A stretch of 64,000 nucleotides of DNA from Paractinoplanes tereljensis (lineage in GTDB: Bacteria; Actinomycetota; Actinomycetes; Mycobacteriales; Micromonosporaceae): contig NZ_BOMY01000025.1 in NCBI RefSeq assembly GCF_016862435.1, forward strand, positions 176,704 to 240,703, given 5' to 3'. The position numbers and the translations under genes were made by a program. Shown in pieces: positions 1 through 7,907 of the stretch. The notes beneath the pieces are model-generated. The model did not search any database, was not told the DNA's origin, and saw only the letters and a program-made list of their open reading frames with translations. Each line of letters begins with the position of its first letter. The first letter of the stretch is position 1.

Positions 1-189
1 GGCCGGCCCGGCCGGATCTACCGGCGCAGCCGGGGCCAGCGGCTCGGCATCGTGCTGGTGCCGCTGATCGCCGTCGCCGCGGTCTGGCTCTTCGTGCCGG
101 ACGTCCCGCTGCGCATCGTGCTGACCATCGTGATCGTCATGGCCATGCCGGCCCTGGTGGTACTGATTCTGAACAGGGAGAGAGCATGA
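1..189 (+). CDS. C-terminal end of a small membrane protein (partial)
   Basis: Open from the window edge and ending at a TGA that overlaps the next gene's ATG (ATGA). The visible 62 residues begin with a basic stretch (RIYRRSRGQR) followed by two hydrophobic helices (LGIVLVPLIAVAAVWLF and IVLTIVIVMAMPALVVLIL) separated by a short polar turn. This resembles the small two-helix hypothetical membrane protein often found just before priA/hisA in actinobacterial his clusters. The overlap suggests translational coupling to hisA. Function unknown; the N-terminus lies outside the window. Confidence 0.7.
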   Translation, partial: GRPGRIYRRSRGQRLGIVLVPLIAVAAVWLFVPDVPLRIVLTIVIVMAMPALVVLILNRERA

Positions 190-905
190 CCCTCCAGCTG
201 CTGCCGGCCGTCGACGTTGCCGACGGCCAGGCCGTCCGCCTCGTGCAGGGCGCCGCCGGTTCCGAGACCGCCTACGGCGACCCGCTCGAGGCGGCCCTGG
301 CCTGGCAGAACGACGGGGCCGAGTGGGTGCACCTGGTCGACCTGGACGCGGCGTTCGGGCGCGGTTCCAACGCTTCGCTGCTCGCGGACGTGGTGCGGCG
401 GCTCGACGTGAAGGTCGAGCTGTCCGGCGGCATCCGCGACGACGCGTCGCTTACCGCGGCGCTCGCCACCGGCGCGGCCCGGGTCAACATCGGCACCGCC
501 GCCTTGGAGGACCCGGAGTGGTGCGACCGGATCTGCGCCGAGTACGGCGACCGGGTCGCGATCGGCCTCGACGTGCGTGGCCGCACCCTGTCGGCGCGCG
601 GCTGGACCCGCGACGGCGGTGACCTGTACGAGGTGCTGGCCCGGCTCGACAAGGCGGGCGCGGCCCGGTACGTCGTCACCGACATCACCAAGGACGGCAC
701 CATGCGCGGCCCGAACCTCGATCTGCTCCGCGAGGTGTGCGCGGCCACCGACAAGCCGGTCATCGCCAGCGGCGGCGTGTCCACCCTGGACGACCTGCGC
801 GCCCTGGCCACCCTCGAATCCGTCGGGGTGGAGGGCGTGATCGCCGGCAAGGCGCTTTACGCCGGCGCGTTCACCGTACGCGAGGCCCTGGCCGCGCTGG
901 CCTGA
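186..905 (+). CDS. priA: Phosphoribosyl isomerase A (bifunctional HisA/TrpF, PriA type)
   Basis: A 239-residue TIM barrel of full family length. HisA isomerises ProFAR to PRFAR in histidine synthesis; in actinobacteria the PriA form also does the TrpF step (PRA to CdRP) of tryptophan synthesis. Seen: LLPAVDVADGQAVRL at the N-terminus with the catalytic Asp near residue 10, the SGGIRDD phosphate loop near residue 80, VVTDITKDGTMRGPN with the second catalytic Asp near residue 165, and ASGGVSTLDDL with the second phosphate loop. The start overlaps the preceding gene by ATGA. The trp genes in this window include no trpF, which supports the dual role by inference. The 3' end overlaps the convergent LysR gene by 49 bp. 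Confidence 0.95.
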   Translation: MTLQLLPAVDVADGQAVRLVQGAAGSETAYGDPLEAALAWQNDGAEWVHLVDLDAAFGRGSNASLLADVVRRLDVKVELSGGIRDDASLTAALATGAARVNIGTAALEDPEWCDRICAEYGDRVAIGLDVRGRTLSARGWTRDGGDLYEVLARLDKAGAARYVVTDITKDGTMRGPNLDLLREVCAATDKPVIASGGVSTLDDLRALATLESVGVEGVIAGKALYAGAFTVREALAALA

Positions 906-1777
906 GTCCAGGACGCCCGCAGTGCCTGCTCGGCCGCCTTGATGGCCGGGCGGGCCGCGGCGGCCTCCCGCCAGGCCACCACGACCCGGCGGCGGGGCTC
1001 GGGGTTGAGCTTCACGATCCGGGCGCCGTCGGGAAGAGCGGTCCGGGCCAGCCGGGGGATCACCGCGATGCCCAGGCCGGCGGCGATCAGCGTCATCTGG
1101 GTCTCGAACTCGCCGACGTGGAAGTCGGGCTGCAGGCCCGGCATCACCCGCATCAGCCACTCGTGGCAGATGTCGCCGACCGGCGCCGCGATCCACCGCT
1201 CGTCCCGGCATTTCGCCAGCGTCGTCGTGCCGCTGAGCCGGTGGCCGCTCGGCACCACCAGGTCGACCAGGTCCCAGCCCAGCTCGACGTGCGCGATGCC
1301 GGCCGGGTAGCGCAGCGGCGCCTCCGGCCAGTCGTCCAGCACCGCCAGGTCGACGTGCCCGCGGTGCAGCGCGTCGAGCCCCTCGTGCGGGTTGGCCTCG
1401 AGCAGCCCGGTGGACAGCTGCGGATGCTCGGAGGCGAGCCGGTGCAGCGCCCACGGCAGCAGCGCCCGGCAGGCGGTGGCGAACGCGACCACGGTGAGCC
1501 GGCCGGTCACCGTGTCGCGGTGCGCGGCCAGCGCGGCCTCGGCCTCGTCGACGGTCGCCAGGACCCGCTCGGCGTGCCGGGCCAGCAGTTGGCCGGCCTC
1601 GGTGAGGCGCAGGCCGCGCCCGTCCTTCTCGACGAGTGTGGTGCCGGTCTCCCGCTCCAGCTTGGCGAGCTGCTGGGAGACCGCCGACGGGGTGCAGTGC
1701 AGCGCCTGGCCGGCCGCCAGGACCGTCTTGTAGCTGGCCACGGCGTGCAGGGCGCGCAGGCGGCCGAGGTCAATCAT
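857..1777 (-). CDS. LysR-family transcriptional regulator
   Basis: 306 residues, usual LTTR length. An N-terminal winged helix-turn-helix (RLRALHAVASYKTVLAAGQAL, then CTPSAVSQQLAKLERETG, about residues 5-45) is followed by a coiled linker and a periplasmic-binding-like effector domain (about 90-295). It is divergent from the EamA transporter at 1849; LysR regulators normally control the adjacent divergent gene and themselves. An AAGCAC-N9-GTGCTT dyad at 1801-1821 is the likely operator. A -10-like TAGGTT lies 6 nt before the ATG, so the mRNA may be leaderless. The last residues are encoded antisense to the end of priA. The effector is unknown. Confidence 0.9.
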   Translation of the reverse strand: MIDLGRLRALHAVASYKTVLAAGQALHCTPSAVSQQLAKLERETGTTLVEKDGRGLRLTEAGQLLARHAERVLATVDEAEAALAAHRDTVTGRLTVVAFATACRALLPWALHRLASEHPQLSTGLLEANPHEGLDALHRGHVDLAVLDDWPEAPLRYPAGIAHVELGWDLVDLVVPSGHRLSGTTTLAKCRDERWIAAPVGDICHEWLMRVMPGLQPDFHVGEFETQMTLIAAGLGIAVIPRLARTALPDGARIVKLNPEPRRRVVVAWREAAAARPAIKAAEQALRASWTQASAARASRTVNAPA

Positions 1778-1800
1778 GTAGCCAACCTACAACGTGGGTG

Positions 1801-1821
1801 AAGCACTATTCGATGGTGCTT
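1801..1821. promoter_or_regulatory. LysR-type operator dyad between the LysR and EamA genes
   Basis: Perfect 6-bp inverted repeat AAGCAC-N9-GTGCTT in the 71-bp divergent intergenic region. Size and symmetry fit an LTTR recognition site (T-N11-A class). A TAATCT hexamer directly downstream could be the EamA -10 box. Confidence 0.6.
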
Positions 1822-1848
1822 AATCTTTAGCGGGCGCATTTTAAACAG

Positions 1849-2730
1849 ATGAAACCGAAGCACATCGCCCTGGCCGTGGCGATCATGGCGATCTGGGGCG
1901 TCAACTTCGTCGCCATCGAAAAGGGCCTCGACCACTTCCCGCCGCTGCTGTTCAACGCCCTGCGGTTCACCCTCGCCGCGTTCCCGGCGCTGTTCTTCGT
2001 CGGCCGCCCGCAGGTGCCGTGGCGCTGGATCGTCGCGGTCGGCCTGATCCTCGGGGTCACCAAGTTCTCGCTGCTGTTCGCGGGCATGGCGGCCGGGATG
2101 CCGGCCGGGCTCAGCTCGCTGGTCCTGCAGAGCCAGGCCGTGTTCACCGTGCTGTTCGCGGTGCTGCTGCTGCGCGAACGCCCGCGCCCGGTGCAGGTCG
2201 GCGGCCTGGCCGTCGCGCTGGCCGGCGTGGTCGTGGTGGGCAGCCGGACGGGCGCCGATCTCGGTGCGTTCCTGCTGGTCATCGGGGCGGCCGCGGCGTG
2301 GGGCCTGTCGAACATCGCCACCCGCAAGGCGTCGCCGCCGGACACCCTGCGCTTCATGGTCTGGGCCAGCGCCGTCGCGTGCGGCCCGCTGCTCGTACTC
2401 TCCCTGCTCATCGACGGCCCGGCCGCCGACCTCACCGCGCTGCGCGCGATCGACGGCGAAGCCGTCCTGGCCCTGGCCTACGTCGCGCTGATCTCGACCC
2501 TTGCGGGATTCGCGGGTTGGGGTTTCCTGCTCAAGCGGTACGGCGCCAGCACGGTCGCGCCGTTCTCGATGCTCGTCCCCCTGTTCGGCATGACCTCCGC
2601 CGCCCTGTTCCTCGGCGAGCAGATCCACCCCACCGACCTGCTCGGCGGCGCCCTGGTGATCGGCGGCATCCTGCTCGGCCTGGCCCGGACACCTGCGCGG
2701 CGAAGTGCGCTGGTTAGGGTGGACGCATGA
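1849..2730 (+). CDS. EamA/DMT-superfamily transporter
   Basis: 293 residues with about ten hydrophobic helices in two homologous halves (EamA repeats near residues 5-135 and 147-280). The opening ALAVAIMAIWGVNFVAIEKG and the end-of-half segment LLLRERPRP are typical of DMT exporters of amino acids or their derivatives, such as the O-acetylserine/cysteine exporter group. The substrate cannot be read from sequence. The gene is divergent from a LysR regulator and its TGA overlaps the hisF ATG (ATGA), so hisF is probably translated by coupling to this transporter, an unusual arrangement inside a his cluster. Confidence 0.88.
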   Translation: MKPKHIALAVAIMAIWGVNFVAIEKGLDHFPPLLFNALRFTLAAFPALFFVGRPQVPWRWIVAVGLILGVTKFSLLFAGMAAGMPAGLSSLVLQSQAVFTVLFAVLLLRERPRPVQVGGLAVALAGVVVVGSRTGADLGAFLLVIGAAAAWGLSNIATRKASPPDTLRFMVWASAVACGPLLVLSLLIDGPAADLTALRAIDGEAVLALAYVALISTLAGFAGWGFLLKRYGASTVAPFSMLVPLFGMTSAALFLGEQIHPTDLLGGALVIGGILLGLARTPARRSALVRVDA

Positions 2731-3488
2731 CGGTGGCGGTGCGGGTTATCCCTTGTCTCGACGTGGATGCCGGGCGGGTGGTCAAGGGGGTCAACTTCGT
2801 TGACCTGCGGGACGCCGGCGACCCGGTCGAGCTGGCCGCCGCCTATGACGCGGCCGGGGCCGACGAGCTCACCTTCCTGGACGTGACCGCCTCCTCCGAC
2901 GACCGGGGCACCATGCTCGACGTGGTGCGGCGCACCGCGGAGAGCGTGTTCATCCCGCTCACCGTGGGCGGCGGGGTCCGCTCGGTGGCCAACGTCGACG
3001 TGCTGCTGCGGGCCGGGGCGGACAAGGTGGGGGTCAACACCGCGGCGATCAACCGGCCGGCGCTGATCTCCGAGATCGCCGAGCGGTTCGGCAACCAGGT
3101 GCTGGTGCTGTCGCTGGACGTGCGGCGGTCGGCCGAGCAGCCCAGCGGGTGGGAGGTCACCACGCACGGCGGGCGGCGCAGCGCGGGCCTCGACGCGATC
3201 GAGTGGGCCCGGACGGTTGCCGAGCTGGGCGCGGGGGAGATCCTGCTCAACTCGATGGACGCCGACGGCACCAAGGCCGGCTTCGACCTCGACCTGATCG
3301 CGGCGGTGCGGGCGGTGGTCGACATCCCGGTGATCGCCAGCGGCGGTGCGGGTGCGGTGGAGCACTTCCCGCCGGCCGTGACCGCGGGAGCCGACGCGGT
3401 GCTGGCCGCGAGCGTCTTCCACTTCGGAGACCTCAGCATCGGCCAGGTCAAGGACACCCTGCGGGCCGCCGGCAACCCGGTGCGGTAG
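2727..3488 (+). CDS. hisF: Imidazole glycerol phosphate synthase cyclase subunit HisF
   Basis: 253 residues, family length. HisF uses ammonia delivered by HisH to convert PRFAR into imidazole glycerol phosphate and AICAR. Seen: IPCLDVDAGRVVKGVNF with catalytic Asp11, the phosphate-binding TVGGGVRS near residue 80, LLNSMDADGTKAGFDLDL with the second catalytic Asp near residue 130, and VIASGGAGAVEHF. It starts four bases before the EamA stop and ends 3 bp from a convergent gene. PriA lies 1.8 kb upstream, separated by the LysR/EamA pair. Confidence 0.97.
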   Translation: MTVAVRVIPCLDVDAGRVVKGVNFVDLRDAGDPVELAAAYDAAGADELTFLDVTASSDDRGTMLDVVRRTAESVFIPLTVGGGVRSVANVDVLLRAGADKVGVNTAAINRPALISEIAERFGNQVLVLSLDVRRSAEQPSGWEVTTHGGRRSAGLDAIEWARTVAELGAGEILLNSMDADGTKAGFDLDLIAAVRAVVDIPVIASGGAGAVEHFPPAVTAGADAVLAASVFHFGDLSIGQVKDTLRAAGNPVR

Positions 3489-3491
3489 GGC

Positions 3492-3920
3492 CTAGCGGCC
3501 GTCGGCCAGCCGGAGAGAATATTCGCGGACGGCGGTGTTGTAGGTCTGGTCGTCCAGCACCCAGTCGGACTCGCCGGGGCGGGTGGATCGGTTTAGCTGG
3601 GCCTGCAAAGTCATCACTGCCGAGGACAGGCCGCTGAACGGGCGGGTGCGCCACAGCTGCTCGCCGCTGGGGGCCACCTCGATGATGTCGTCCTCGACCA
3701 CGATCAGGCCGGCGCCGGCCAGGCGTCGCAGCGACTCCTGCAACTCCTCGCGGCTCGGCACGGCGTGGTGCAGGAAATCGGCGGCGGCCAGCAGGTCGGC
3801 CAGGCTCGCGCCGGTCACCGGCAGGGCCGCGTGCAGGGCCCGGTCCCGCTCCAGGCGCTCGGCGATGACCGCGGACACGAAGATCCAAGCGTCGTTCCAC
3901 TGCCAGCCGCCAGCCCCCAT
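3492..3920 (-). CDS. Hypothetical protein with a possible winged-helix fold
   Basis: About 142 residues from the ATG at 3920; a GTG at 3977 would add 19 residues that look non-coding. The C-terminal half (VPSREELQESLRRLAGAGLIVVEDDIIEV as a helix-helix-strand pattern, written here in description only) resembles a winged-helix DNA- or protein-binding unit. A WQWNDAWIFVSAVIAERL segment opens the protein. No catalytic motif or signal peptide is seen and I do not recognise a family. It lies between hisF (convergent, 3 bp away) and the YczE-like gene on the same strand. Confidence 0.6.
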   Translation of the reverse strand: MGAGGWQWNDAWIFVSAVIAERLERDRALHAALPVTGASLADLLAAADFLHHAVPSREELQESLRRLAGAGLIVVEDDIIEVAPSGEQLWRTRPFSGLSSAVMTLQAQLNRSTRPGESDWVLDDQTYNTAVREYSLRLADGR

Positions 3921-3986
3921 GTCGCAATGATGCCGTGCGATGAGCCCGCCCGGAAGAAAATGTGTCCGGATGATCACCGAGGTGTG

Positions 3987-4625
3987 TCAGTCCACAGAGG
4001 CCAGATCCGGCTTGCGGGTGGGCGCGACGGTGCACAGGGGCAGGAAGAGGTGCACGAGTGGGCCGATGGCCAGGGCATATGCCACCGTGCCGACGCCGAC
4101 CGTGCCGCCCAGCAGAAATCCGACACCGAGGACGGACAGCTCGATCGCGGTGCGGACCAGACGGATCGAGAGCTTCGGGAAACGACCCACGATTCCGGTC
4201 ATCAGGCCGTCGCGCGGACCGGGGCCGAAGTTGCTGCCGATATAGAGGCCGGTCGCCAGACCGTTGAGCAGGATTCCGCCGACCAGATAGGCGATCCGGG
4301 CCGGGATGCCGTGCCCGGCCGGAAGCATGGCCAGGGCGGCGTCCACCGCGAAACCGACCACGAACAGGTTGGCGATCGTGCCGATGCCGGGCCTCTGCCG
4401 CAGCGGGATCCACAGCAGCAGGATCGGGACGCCGAGCAGGATCACCACCCAGCCGAAGCTGATGCCGGTCGCCTTCGACAGGCCCTGGTGGAACACGTCC
4501 CAGGGGTTGAGACCCAGGCCGGACTTCACCATGAAGGCCATGCTCACCCCGTAGAGCACCAGGCCCACGAAGAGTTGGGTGAACCGCCGGGTGAGACGAC
4601 GATCTCCGTTGCCAGTTGCTCTCAT
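3987..4625 (-). CDS. YczE/YyaS/YitT-type integral membrane protein
   Basis: 212 residues from the ATG at 4625, with about five hydrophobic helices. Diagnostic segments are SGLGLNPWDVFHQGLS near the N-terminus and IGSNFGPGPRDGLMTGI in the middle, as in the YczE family. The biochemical role of the family is not settled. It is divergent from a MocR-type regulator at 4685; a YczE-like gene next to its own MocR regulator (called YczR in comparative studies) is a recurring pairing. A paired GCCAATT repeat in the shared region is the likely regulatory site. A TTG at 4646 is an alternative start but falls inside that site. Confidence 0.85.
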   Translation of the reverse strand: MRATGNGDRRLTRRFTQLFVGLVLYGVSMAFMVKSGLGLNPWDVFHQGLSKATGISFGWVVILLGVPILLLWIPLRQRPGIGTIANLFVVGFAVDAALAMLPAGHGIPARIAYLVGGILLNGLATGLYIGSNFGPGPRDGLMTGIVGRFPKLSIRLVRTAIELSVLGVGFLLGGTVGVGTVAYALAIGPLVHLFLPLCTVAPTRKPDLASVD

Positions 4626-4640
4626 AGATGCCACTCTGGG

Positions 4641-4670
4641 GGCCAATTGGCCACGACTGAAGAGCCAATT
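4641..4670. promoter_or_regulatory. Likely MocR operator between the yczE-like and mocR genes
   Basis: The region holds a perfect 12-bp palindrome GGCCAATTGGCC (4641-4652) and a second GCCAATT (4664-4670). The two GCCAATT copies are direct repeats 22 bp apart, about two helical turns, and ATTGGC-N12-GCCAAT is also an inverted repeat. MocR-family regulators typically bind direct repeats at such spacing. It lies 15-45 bp from both start codons. Confidence 0.6.
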
Positions 4671-4684
4671 TCTGGGAGGTGGCT

Positions 4685-6142
4685 GTGACGAGCACCGTAC
4701 GAGGCACGCAACTGGCCCGCCTGCTCGGTCAGTGGCACTCCCTGCCCGGCCGGCATCGCAGCCCGGACTACGTCGCTCTGGCCGCCGCCGTGCGCGGCCT
4801 GCTCTCCGACGGGCGGCTGCCGCTCGGCGTCCGGCTGCCGGCCGAACGGGAACTCGCCGAGTCCCTCGCGGTCAGCCGCACCACGGTCAGCGCGGCGTAC
4901 CGCACGTTGCGGGAGAGCGGCCACCTCACCAGCCGGCGCGGCGCCGGCAGCTGGACCACCCTGCCCAACGGGCACCGGGTGGCCACCTCCGGACTGTGGG
5001 CGGCCGGCGACGACCGGGACGTCATCGACCTGGGCGTGGCCGCGCACCGGGCCCCCGACGAACTGCTCGGCGCGGCCCAGGCCGCGGTCAACGAGGACCT
5101 GCCGCGCTACCTGGGCAGCGCCGGTTACCACCCGACCGGGCTGGTCGAGCTGCGCGATGCGGTCGCGGCCGGTTACACCGCCCGCGGCGTCGCCACCAGC
5201 GCCGAGCAGATCCTGATCACCGCCGGCACCCAGCAGGCCCTCGACCTGGTGCTGCGGCTGTCGGTGCCGGCCGGGTCGCCGGTGCTGGTCGAGGCGCCGA
5301 CCTATCCGAACGCGCTGGCCGCGCTGTCCGCCCGGCGGGCCCGGATCGCCACCCACGGCCTCGACACGGCCACCGGCTGGGACGCCGAGATGCTGCTCGG
5401 CGCGCTGCGGCAGGGCCGGCCGCGCTGCGCGTACGTGATCCCGGAGTTCCACAACCCCACCGGCCACCTGATGGACGCCGGCCTGCGCGAGCGCCTGGTC
5501 GCCACCGCGCACGCGGCCGGCACCGAGCTGATCGTCGACGAGTCGTTCGTGGATCTGCAGCTCGACGGCGACGAGATGCCCCCGCCGGTCGCGGTCTTCG
5601 ACCGGCACTCCCGGGTGGTGTCGATCGGCGGGATGAGCAAGGCGTACTGGGGTGGCCTGCGGATCGGGTGGGTGCGGGCGTCGGCGCCGCTCGTGCAGCG
5701 GCTCGCCGCCATCCGGGTCGGCGTCGACATGGCCAGCCCGGTGCTGGAACAGCTGGTCGGGGTGCGGCTGCTGGAACAGTCCGAGCGGATCGTCGCGGCC
5801 CGCCGGACCGAACTGCGCACCCGGCGGGACGTGCTGATCGATGCGCTGCGCGAGCACCTGCCCGAATGGACCTTCACGGTGCCGGGCGGCGGCGTGATGC
5901 TCTGGTGCGAGCTGGACGGGCCGATCTCCAGCGCGCTGGCCCGCGCGGCCGAGGACGTCGACGTGCGGCTCGCGCCCGGGCCGCGGTTCGGCCTGGACGG
6001 GACGCTCGAACGCTTCCTGCGGCTGCCGTTCACCCTGCCCGAGGGCACCCTCGTCGAGGCGGTCAAGCGGATCGCCTCGGTCCGCTACGACCTGGACCGC
6101 GGGATCCGCCCGTCCTGGCGAAGCCCGGCCGTCATCGCATAA
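4685..6142 (+). CDS. MocR/PdxR-type regulator (GntR HTH plus aminotransferase-like domain)
   Basis: 485 residues. The N-terminal GntR winged helix (PDYVALAAAVRGLLSDGRL then RLPAERELAESLAVSRTTV, about residues 25-90) is joined by a linker to a fold-type-I aminotransferase domain (about 115-485). The PLP-binding lysine is in SIGGMSKAYWGG, with FHNPTGH and IVDESFVDL as cofactor-pocket motifs. The GTG at 4685 is chosen because GGGAGG lies 5 nt upstream; a GTG at 4679 would overlap that ribosome site. It is divergent from the YczE-like gene, which it probably regulates using PLP or a PLP adduct as effector (family inference). Confidence 0.9.
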   Translation: MTSTVRGTQLARLLGQWHSLPGRHRSPDYVALAAAVRGLLSDGRLPLGVRLPAERELAESLAVSRTTVSAAYRTLRESGHLTSRRGAGSWTTLPNGHRVATSGLWAAGDDRDVIDLGVAAHRAPDELLGAAQAAVNEDLPRYLGSAGYHPTGLVELRDAVAAGYTARGVATSAEQILITAGTQQALDLVLRLSVPAGSPVLVEAPTYPNALAALSARRARIATHGLDTATGWDAEMLLGALRQGRPRCAYVIPEFHNPTGHLMDAGLRERLVATAHAAGTELIVDESFVDLQLDGDEMPPPVAVFDRHSRVVSIGGMSKAYWGGLRIGWVRASAPLVQRLAAIRVGVDMASPVLEQLVGVRLLEQSERIVAARRTELRTRRDVLIDALREHLPEWTFTVPGGGVMLWCELDGPISSALARAAEDVDVRLAPGPRFGLDGTLERFLRLPFTLPEGTLVEAVKRIASVRYDLDRGIRPSWRSPAVIA

Positions 6143-6149
6143 AGAAGCT

Positions 6150-7907
6150 TCAGCGGGTCTGCTCCAGCCACGAGGCGTAAAGCTTGGCGTAGATCGAACC
6201 CTCGTCGGCGACCAACACTGCGTGCGGGCCGCGCTGCACCACCCGGCCGGCGTCCACCACGATCACCTCGTCGGCGGCCTGCGCGGTGGACAACCGGTGT
6301 GCGATCGCCACCGTGGTGCGACCCCGGGTCACCGTGTCCAGGGCCCGCTGCAACCGCACCTCGGTGGCCGGGTCGACGGCGCTGGTGGCCTCGTCCAGCA
6401 CCAGCAGGTCGGGGTCGGCGACGTACGCCCGGACCAGCGCGACCAGCTGCCGCTCGCCCACGCTGAGCGCCTCGCCGCGCTCGCCCACCGGGGTTTCGAA
6501 GCCGGCCGGCAGGCCCGCCGCCCAGTCGGCCAGACCGAGTTCGGCGAAGGCCGCCGCCAACTCGTCGTCGGTCAGCTCCGGCGCGGCGAACCGGATGTTC
6601 TCGGCGATGGTGGCGTCGAAGAGGAAGCCGTCCTGCGGCACCATCACCACCCGCGAGCGCAGCGAGGAGAACCGCACCGAGGTCAGCGGCGTGCCGGAGA
6701 GCAGCACCTCGCCGGCCGTCGGGTCCATCAGCCGGGTCAGCACCTTGGCGAACGTGGTCTTGCCGCTGCCGGTCTCGCCGACCACCGCGTACTTCCGCCG
6801 GGCGTCCAGGGTCAGATCGACGTCGGCCAGCACGATCGGGCCGCCCGGGTAGCGGAACGAGACGTCGTCGAACCGCACCGACAGCGGGCCCGGCGGCAGT
6901 TGCACGCCCTCGTCGTCGGGGTCGGCGACGTCCGGGTCGAGGTCGAGCACGTCCAGCACGCGGCGCCAGCCGGCGACCGCGTTCTGCGCCTCGTTGAGCA
7001 TGTCGGTGGCGATCTGCACCGGCTGGATGAACAGCGTGACCAGGAACAGGAACGCGGTCAGTTCGCCCACGCTGAGCCCGCCGCCGATGCCGAGCAGGGT
7101 GCCCACCACGACCACCGCGGCGAGCGCCAGGCCGGCTCCGATCTCGCCCGAGGAGAAGCTGGTCACGCTGGTCCGCAAGGCCCGCTGCTGGGCCACCCGG
7201 AGCCGCTCGATCGAGGTGTCCAGGCGCTGTTCGGTGCGATCGCCCACGCCGTACGCCCGGATGACCGTGGCCCCGACGACGCTCTCCGCGACCGCGCCCA
7301 GCATGACGCCGGTCCGCTCGCGGACCGTGCGGTAAACGGCGCCGAGCCGTTTCTGAAAGAGCCGGATGATCAAAACCGAAGGGCCGAAGGCGAGGAGTAC
7401 GACGAGAGCGAGCTGCCACGAGTAGATGAACATGACAAGCGTCGACACCAGCAGCTGACCGGCCGAGAGCAGCAGTTGCACCCCGCCGAACTGCAGGAAC
7501 AGGGAGATCTGGTCGACGTCGCTGGTCACCCGGGACACCATCGAACCGCGCCGCTCGGACTGCTGGTGCAGCATCGACAGGTCATGGATGTGCCGGAACG
7601 TGCGCGAGCGCAGGGCGCCGAGCGCGGTCTCGGAGACGGTGAACAGCCGGCGGGTCATCAGGTAACCGGCGATCGTGGAGATCACCAGGGCGACGAAGGT
7701 GAACGCCACCACCTCGACGACGAAGCCCAGGTCGGGGCCGCCGGCACCGCGGATGCCGTGGTCGATGCCCTGCTGGACGGCGATCGGGACGGCGACCCGG
7801 CCGCCCATCTGCACGAGCGCGAGGGCGACCGTGCCGGCCATGCCGGGGCGCAGCTCGGGGGAGAGGGCCAGGCCGCGGCGAACGGTGGCCAGGGTGCCGT
7901 CGCTCAT
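6150..7907 (-). CDS. ABC exporter half-transporter, TMD-NBD (canonical ATP site subunit)
   Basis: 585 residues: six transmembrane helices (about 20-310) then a nucleotide-binding domain (about 345-580). Walker A is GETGSGKTT, Walker B LLVLDEATSAVD keeps the catalytic Glu, and the H-loop is IAHRLST. Its signature motif, however, is LSVGERQ instead of LSGGQ. The gene overlaps the upstream half-transporter by 4 bp (ATGA on the minus strand), so the two form a heterodimer. The paired signature comes from the partner (LSGGQ), giving one competent and one degenerate ATP site. Multidrug or lipid export is the usual family role; the substrate is unknown. Confidence 0.93.
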   Translation of the reverse strand: MSDGTLATVRRGLALSPELRPGMAGTVALALVQMGGRVAVPIAVQQGIDHGIRGAGGPDLGFVVEVVAFTFVALVISTIAGYLMTRRLFTVSETALGALRSRTFRHIHDLSMLHQQSERRGSMVSRVTSDVDQISLFLQFGGVQLLLSAGQLLVSTLVMFIYSWQLALVVLLAFGPSVLIIRLFQKRLGAVYRTVRERTGVMLGAVAESVVGATVIRAYGVGDRTEQRLDTSIERLRVAQQRALRTSVTSFSSGEIGAGLALAAVVVVGTLLGIGGGLSVGELTAFLFLVTLFIQPVQIATDMLNEAQNAVAGWRRVLDVLDLDPDVADPDDEGVQLPPGPLSVRFDDVSFRYPGGPIVLADVDLTLDARRKYAVVGETGSGKTTFAKVLTRLMDPTAGEVLLSGTPLTSVRFSSLRSRVVMVPQDGFLFDATIAENIRFAAPELTDDELAAAFAELGLADWAAGLPAGFETPVGERGEALSVGERQLVALVRAYVADPDLLVLDEATSAVDPATEVRLQRALDTVTRGRTTVAIAHRLSTAQAADEVIVVDAGRVVQRGPHAVLVADEGSIYAKLYASWLEQTR

